Assembly: GCA_022414725.1 (NCBI GenBank)
Contig: CM039462.1
Coordinates: 36,942,605-37,006,604, forward strand
DNA length: 64,000 nt
Direction: 5' to 3'
DNA from: Microglena sp. YARC
Lineage: Eukaryota > Chlorophyta > Chlorophyceae > Chlamydomonadales > Chlamydomonadaceae
The notes beneath the pieces were generated by a model. The model worked only from the letters and a program-made list of their open reading frames with translations, did no database searches and was not told the origin of the DNA. A program made the translations under genes and the position numbers. Below, piece by piece: positions 57,766 to 64,000 of this stretch (the stretch's first letter is position 1; every line of letters starts with the position of its first letter).

Positions 57766-60700
57766 CTGTACGTCGCAGAGAAAAATAAGAAGTGAGTATC
57801 AATGATCAAGAAGCAATTGATCTTGAGTGAGTTGTCCCTGAGCCAGGAGCAATGTACCATCCAAGCATTATGATGAATGTTGTATGATCACATGAAATTA
57901 TGAATAATAAAAATTGTATAAGAAAGAATACGAGGAATATGACTCATAATTTATAAGAATCCCAAACCTCACCTATTTGCCTCCCACACCATGATGTCCA
58001 CACATCTGCTGACTCGCCCCTGTTGGTATTGGGAATGATCCACCCAAGGGGCATAGTGAAAGGCAACGCAATCTCGTCCAAAGGCTTGTGTTTGCCATGC
58101 TCCTTCCGGATGATCAGGCGATCTGACGGGCAGGCCTCATGTCCATTGTGGCTCTCACTTGGCATAGATGCTTGTGGAGAGGAGTCTGCTGAAGTTATCT
58201 GTGTGTAAGCACGGCTGCTCAGTGTGCGGGCATATGCTTGCCTCTTTTCCACACAAGATGGTTTGCTCCCGGGTGGATACGCACACCCATGCTTCCTCTT
58301 CAAACTTGTTCCAGCAGCGTCTTGCCCAACCCTGCTGTCTGACACAAGCCCCTCCAGCAGTGAAAACCTTGCATCAAGCTGCTGGGCTCGCCTCCCATTC
58401 TCGTCGTGCAACAAATACCTGCTTTCCAAATCATCAGCTCTTCTCACTGCATCCAAATCGACAATAATGCCAACAATGCTAGATAGATGGGAGAGGATGC
58501 CCTGGTATTGCTTGTCAGACATGCCCTGCTGTAGCTGCCCTGATAGGCCATGGTGGAGCTGTCCTGACAGGCCCTGCTGTTGCTGTCCCTGGAGGACTTG
58601 CTGTTGCTGTCCTAGCTGGCTATGCTGTAGCTGTCCCTGTAGGACTTGCTGCTGCTGTCCCTGTAGGACTTGCTGCTGCTGACCCTGTAGGTCTTGCTGC
58701 TGCCGTCCCTGGAGGACTTGCTGCTGCTGTGCCTGGAGGACTTGCTGCTGCTCTCCCTGGAGGACTTGCTGCTGCTGTGCCTCGAGGACTTGCTGCTGCT
58801 CTCCCTGGAGGACTTGCTGCTGCTGCGCCTGGAGGACTTCCTGCTGCTCTCCGTGGAGGACTTGCTGCTGCTCTCCCTGCAGGACTTGATGCTGCTGTGC
58901 CTGTAGGACTTGCTGCTGCTCTCCCTGCAGGACTTGCTGCTGCTGTGCCTGTAGGACTTGCTGCTGCTGTGCTTGGAGGACTTGCTGCTGCTCTCCCTGG
59001 AGGACTTGCTGCTGCTGTGCCTGGAGGACTTGCTGCTGCTGTGCCTGGAGGACTTGCTGCTGCTGTGCCTGGAGGACTTGCTGCTGCTGTGCCTGGAGGA
59101 CTTGCTGCTGCTCTCCCTGGAGGACTTGCTGCTGCTGTGCCTGGAGGACTTGCTGCTGCTGTGCCTGGAGGACTTGCTGCTGCTGTGCCTGGAGGACTTG
59201 GTGCTGCTCTCCCTGGAGGACTTGCTGCTGCTGTCCCGGCAGGTCTAGCCTGACAGGCCTTGCTGTTGTTGCCATTGGCCCTGTCTGAGCCAGGTCATTC
59301 TGCAAATCACTGACCCTTTGGATGATGCTCTGGTACCTCTCTCCACCTCGGCTGATCTCTCGGAAAGGCTGCAGGGTCAGCACAAGGGTGACCATTATTG
59401 ATGTAAAATAAGTGTAAAAGCTAACAAATTATTGCGAATCTATATTTCTACAAGTTAGCTCACTTGACACAAAGTGTTCTGGGCCTCAGTTGATCGGGTG
59501 TTGACGTCGATGTACAAACGGCTGAAGACTCCAGCCTGGGAATAGGCAGGACACATAATCATTTTAGTATGAACTGAAACCAGTTTTGAATTAACTCAAT
59601 CTGCAAATGTATGTTTACCTGGACTTCCTTGAGGCAAGCTGCCCGCCATCGCATCGTCTCCTGCAAACCTTGCTCAAAGCCATGGTCCTGCAAATGAATT
59701 AATTGGAACATCTTTTCATTTGTATTTTTGATTGGTTTGAATGTGAAGCACAAAATCTGAAAAAACTTACCGTTCGGTCCTTCTGTTGCTTATTCGTCAT
59801 GTGCTCGCAGTAGGCTAGCTGGAGTTTGCACCACTCAGCCCATGCCTCTCTGTGCTTCTCGAAGAATGGATGGCTGAAGATCAGATGGCCAGAGTTCAGC
59901 TCCCACAACGCAGGGAAGCTCTGGAAGAAGACCTACAAGAGAAGCAACTGTTACATTATGTTGAAAAATAAATAACTTAATGCCTGACTGAGAACCTCAT
60001 CTTATCTTCATCACACACCTTTCCACAGATGCCAGCAAGGGCTCGAAGCATAGCCTGCCCTGGTAGATCTGCTGTGGGGTCTCTAGAGTTCTTCACAAGC
60101 TTTGCCTTGTTTGCCTGTCAGTTGAAGATGAGGTTTCAATTAGTTTTTCAGAAGACCTTCTGTTTCTCCAAAAACCTTTCATTCATGTAACAAATAAAGA
60201 TCTCACCATTAACACCCTGTCATACATGCCCTGAGCGTGTTGCAGAGGCCACTGAGCAACCATTGAGCTGAACGCCTCGCCAAATTTGCCAGCAATGTCA
60301 TCTGGCATGAGGTCATTGGAAGGCAGGTAGTAGGCCTCTCTGCTAACCTGTCCACCGGCATTCGATGCTGCAGCAGGACTAATCAGCTGGCAGTACTCAG
60401 AATCAAAGACCTTCCTGCTCCAATTTCCTTGTTGCCGCAACTCACTGGTATCAGTGCCATACCTAAGCAAGCAGAACAAGTTGCAGCTGTCATTCACATG
60501 GTACATAGAGATGGCTACAAACAGAAACCCATACACATGGTTGTGTGCAGACTGCAACCCCCCCCCCCCACACCCCCACGCACACACCCTCGCCCCCCCC
60601 TTCCCCTCACCCACATCAGCACTGCCAGCACCAACAACACAATGACACCAACAAGCACCACCCATCCGGTCACGCCCACAAATTAAAGATAACGCACGTC

Positions 60701-61195
60701 ATCTTCTGTTGAAGGCACCCAGTGGCTCTGGCGTAGTGCACAACCTTGCTGCAACCGTGATCCGCAACAGCAAGGAGCTTTCTTATGTCAGCAGTGTGCG
60801 TGGCTGGTGACAATTGCTTCAGGGGGTTGGCTGCGTGGAAGAGCTGCATATGACCGAAGGAACATGGGATGAGATTAGAATATGAAGGAGTTTGTCATAA
60901 GAAACGAAGCTATTGCCAATCATAATTACGTGGGGTGAATTGTAATACTTGTACTCACTGGGTGGTCCCAATAGTCCTTCTCTCCACTCTCCACATCTGG
61001 GATACCGCGTCCTGGGCATTCCCGAGGCCCTCCTTCATCCTCATCCTCAAACACACCGATGTGACTGCCGATAATGCAGAGGTCGAGGAAGATGTACAAT
61101 ACCAAGTGAAAGCAGGGACACAAGAGGATGTGTCTGTGCCTACGCATGGGACAGAAGTAGGGTTCATGGGCATAGTTAGAGCACAGTTGTATGGA

Positions 61196-61252
<57 letters not shown>

Positions 61253-64000
61253 CACTACTAATACAACTACTTCTACTACTAATAATAATAAGAAGAATGT
61301 ACACACATGTACACTTATACATTTCGATAAGCATGTTGCATGCAAGACGCAAACATATTTGCATCCAATGTTTCCTCTCACCTGGGTAGGCAAGACACAT
61401 ACTGCTTGTCGCCGTCCCCCTCCTTGGTCTTGAACAAGCAGATGCCCATGCATTCCATGTCTCTGTCCTCGACAACACACTTCTCAGTAGGTGGGTAGTT
61501 GAAGCTTGCCAAAGCATTATACCGCATGCAACGCTGATGGTCCCCACGGTCAAAACTGACGAATGACGTGAACAGAAATGCACCCAACCTTTGCGCCTTG
61601 AACACCTTGGCCTTGTCAGATGTGTTAGGACAGAGAACTGAAATTGCAATTTTGATTTTGGGCCGATCTCTTCCCCCTGTAAGCCCTCAGGGTCTGCCTC
61701 GTCTTCCCAAATTGTATCATCCACCAAATCTTCTGCCATTTCTGCCTGATTCTCCCGACGATTTGCTGTGTACCTGTCCACAAAGGTATTTAATTAGTGT
61801 AAGACATTGTCTGAGTTTGTGTAAGAGACCAAGTTTTTGTAAGAGACCAAGTTTGTGTAAAGAGACCAAGTTTGTGTAAGAGAGTTTATTACGAGGGTCA
61901 TGTGTGTCGGAGCGCACCTTCTGATGAAAAAGAGGAATTTGGTAGCTGTCATGATGAAGTCGGCAGCTACCCCAAACAAGTCTCTCTCCTCATCAGTGGT
62001 GTACTTGGCATACAGCTCCTTGTTCTCAACAATGTCTCTGACCATTGACCGGAGGTGCAAGTTGTAGTGCTTGAATGAGGTACCCTTGTTTCGAGCTTTG
62101 ATCTGTTAGGGGACGGAAAGGGGATGGGAATGAAGAAAGGGAGATGGATGAGGGGAGGTGCAGGTCGAGCAGGAGAGGCATGGGGTGCATGAGGGGCATG
62201 GAAGGCATAAGGCGTGGTGCATGAAAGGTGGGTGCATGGGTGTTCGGGAAGGGTGGAGGAAAGCGAGGTGCATGTTATTTGGGGAGCCAGGAGATTGGTG
62301 TGTGGGGTGTGGGCTGTCACCCACCTTCGACGTCAACCCCATCATCCTGTCTTCTAAAGGCTTGTTCTGACCTGCTTTCTGCCCTTGATTGCTATTTACT
62401 GCTGTTTCCTGTTGACTGCCGCTGACTGCTGTTTCCTGTTGACTGTTGCTGACTTCTGTTTCCAATTGACTGCCGGTGAGTGCTGTCTGCAGTAGACCGT
62501 CAGCAAAAACAATCTCTGGCGGCACACCAAATTGCTGAGAGATCAAGTGCACCGCAGCTCTGGTTGTAGGCTTCTTCATGTCCCTGTCATCTGTAAAGAT
62601 CGCTACAACCTTCGCAGCATTTCCATGCCTGTAATGATGTTTGGAGTTGCAGGTTGTGGGTTCAGGGTTAGTGATGCACTGATAGATTGTGTTTTTGTTT
62701 TGATGGTGGTGGTGTGTGTGTTTGTGGGGTTGTTGTGTGGGGTGGGGTGGGGTTGGGGTTGTGGGAAGGGTGGGGTGGTTGTCATGGCAGAGTTGTAGCT
62801 GAATGTAACTTGTACGGGTTTAATGCGCTGCTCCTCCCCACACACACAAAGCTTAATGGCTAGCAATTGAATTTTCATGTCCTCCTTCGTTGGCGCATTT
62901 GTAGTAGAGTGCACTGGGTAGTACGTGTTGTCTGATTGGGCCCATATAACCGCCACGTTGGGATCAGCAAACAAGTCCAAAGGCACCTGTGGGAATTGCA
63001 AGACCACAGCTGTGTTCATGAACTCCTTTGCCTTCTTACCCTGGACAGTGGACTTGAATGTCCCACCATGTGTTGGAATGATAGCAAGCGATCCACTGAT
63101 AGGGTTGATGATGACCAGTATCTTCGTGAGCTTCCAGATATTGTGGTCTTGGAAGGCAGTCGCCAGAAGTCTCCCCACACCCTGCACATCCTGCTCGTTG
63201 AAAGGTGGTTGAGCCGCACCTGCACATGTTGTAATGAAGTGATATATGTGTAATATGGATATTGGAAGGGGGGGGGGGGGGGGGGGGTACACATAGCAGC
63301 TTCCATCTAGCTCCACTTCACAGCCATTAGGCCTATTGTAAAGCTTTCTATTGGGGGGGGGTACACATAGCAGCTTCCATCTAGCTCCACTTCACAGCCA
63401 TCTGGCCTATTGTAAAGCTTTCTATTGGGGGGGGGTACACATAGCAGCTTCCATCTAGCTCAACTAGACAGCCATTAGGAATATTGTAATTACTAAAGGT
63501 GCTACACATAGTCACACAAATAGAAAGTGGATTAGCTTACCTTGCTGACCACTCCCAATCAAATTCATGTACTCCTTCCAATCTTCACTCAAGTTGCCCA
63601 TCAACTCAAGACCGAACTGCGTCTTGGAATGCAGTAGTAGTGCCGTAAGCATGGACTCAGCCGAATGTGCATCGTTTGGTTGAAGGTGGGTGGTTGAGGC
63701 ACCAGCCAGCCGGATGGCCTCAATGAGAGTCCTGCCTGTTGCTGACGCTATTGCTCTGCCCATGGAACTCATAGCAGCCTTCATATCATTTGTAAAATCC
63801 AGCCTCATCAAAACTTTAAGCTCTACGAGCATAAGCCCTAAGTCAAGGTCTTTGAGGATTAATGCTACCTTGTCCAGGAGCCTGTCAACCACTGCCTTCA
63901 TGAAAGGCTCCATGCCCACACCATCAGGTTTAAAGATGTTGAGCTTTTCTTCAGTTATTACTGCCAATGCCCGTGTGACTGAGCGCAAGAGCGGCTCGTA
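57455..64000 (-). CDS. Crypton-type (Ndc10/GCR1-like) tyrosine recombinase gene, 14 exons, 5' end beyond the window
   Basis: Exons in order: >64000-63541, 63219 to about 62816, 62628-62325, 62102-61918, 61773-61382, 61139-60959, 60843-60698, 60462-60207, 60114-60019, 59932-59771, 59687-59619, 59535-59464, 59368-57973 and 57765-57455 (stop). Most junctions are GT-AG with matching phases. The core runs RGDHQRCMRYNALASF, then PRHRHILLCPCFHLVLYIF, DYWDHPLFHAANPL, HYARATG and GNWSRKVFDSEYCQLISP. This is the arrangement (first Arg, RH-rich and CP segment, H-x-x-R, then G-x-W and Tyr) of Crypton/Ndc10-like DNA-strand recombinases. Exon 5 needs one extra base to stay in frame, and the exon 2-3 junction is uncertain. 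Family assignment is by eye. Confidence 0.62.
57973..59368 (-). CDS. Glutamine-rich repeat exon of the Crypton-like gene
   Basis: A 1.4-kb exon. After PFREISRGGERYQS it encodes about 23 tandem 8-residue units (QQQVLQAQ, QQQVLQGE), then about 100 degenerate GQQQQVLQGQ and LSGQL residues. A unique part follows (SIVGIIVDLDAVRRADD, KRKHGCAYPPGSK, IRKEHGKHKPLDEIALP). The repeat, at about 58,560-59,250, is 24-bp periodic and coding in this frame. It probably forms a helical or coiled linker. The unique tail with WTSWCGRQIGE opens the putative C-terminal domain. Confidence 0.72.
60207..61773 (-). CDS. Catalytic exons 5-8 of the Crypton-like recombinase
   Basis: Exon 5 carries the candidate first catalytic Arg (DRGDHQR, near 61,555). 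Exon 6 starts within PRHRHILLCP at 61,139. Exon 7 holds H (60,738-60,736) and R (60,729-60,727) of HYAR. Exon 8 holds GNW and the candidate nucleophile Tyr at 60,395-60,393. Exon 5 has 392 nt where the phases demand one more, so there is a single-base loss, a mis-called base near 61,640, or an unrecognised short intron. The intron after exon 5 contains a (TAC)n microsatellite at 61,196-61,260. Confidence 0.58.
61196..61260. repeat. (TAC)n microsatellite, about 21 units
   Basis: A nearly perfect TAC trinucleotide run within the intron between exons 5 and 6 of the recombinase gene. The minus strand reads a run of Val in one ORF, which is not coding. Confidence 0.92.
63265..63460. repeat. About 73-bp tandem repeat with G run
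   Basis: Three copies of GGGGTACACATAGCAGCTTC, then CATCTAGCTCCACTTCACAG, each preceded by a G homopolymer, in the first intron of the recombinase gene. It is a small version of the poly-G-spaced arrays at 3-26 kb. Confidence 0.85.

Overview
This is a eukaryotic nuclear window. Introns follow the GT-AG rule, exons join in matching phases, a TGA stop is followed by an AATAAA signal, and more than half of the sequence is simple-sequence or minisatellite DNA. There are no bacterial-type operons, rRNAs or complete tRNAs. The organism cannot be fixed from sequence alone. A unicellular alga or other protist with a repeat-laden genome (a prasinophyte-like green alga is my low-confidence guess) fits the gene content, intron style and NACHT-WD40 and Crypton-type genes.

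Layout. (1) 1-2.7 kb: short minisatellites and SINE-like repeats. (2) 2.74-26.0 kb, minus strand: one gene of at least ten exons encoding about 550 visible residues. It carries a CxxCxGxG-type (DnaJ-like) zinc motif in a protein I cannot name. Each exon is flanked by arrays of its own broken copies: copies of its 5' edge lie in the preceding intron and copies of its 3' edge lie in the following intron, separated by poly-G, GT or GGT tracts. This architecture is the most unusual thing in the window. (3) 26-31.8 kb: CA-rich DNA with exact 38-bp and 62-bp minisatellites. (4) 31.8-35.3 kb: intergenic DNA with dispersed and tandem repeats. (5) 35.4-42.1 kb, minus strand: a decayed NACHT-WD40 (STAND-type) gene. 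It has a post-NACHT helical module and about 21 near-identical WD40 repeats with stops and frameshifts, and no NACHT core is visible. (6) 42.3-47.8 kb: a TGG/ATG microsatellite, several minisatellites, a 988-bp PIF/Harbinger-like element with perfect ends, and a 40-bp inverted-repeat array. (7) 47.9-49.8 kb: a plus-strand promoter-like region (two CACGTG boxes and a TATA box) and a small ORF. (8) 49.9-57.0 kb: a 7-kb pyrimidine-rich satellite with a roughly 740-bp higher-order period; its ORFs of up to 1677 codons are artefacts. (9) 57.4 kb to the window end, minus strand: a 14-exon gene that I read as a Crypton-type (Ndc10/GCR1-like) tyrosine recombinase with a long glutamine-rich repeat and a possible GCR1_C-like tail.

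The genes do not form a pathway. Two of them (NACHT-WD40 and Crypton-like) belong to classes that expand as repetitive or mobile families. The main theme is runaway local duplication: exon edges, WD40 units and satellite blocks have all been amplified. Homopolymer-rich stretches also show single-base losses, so some frameshifts may be assembly errors.
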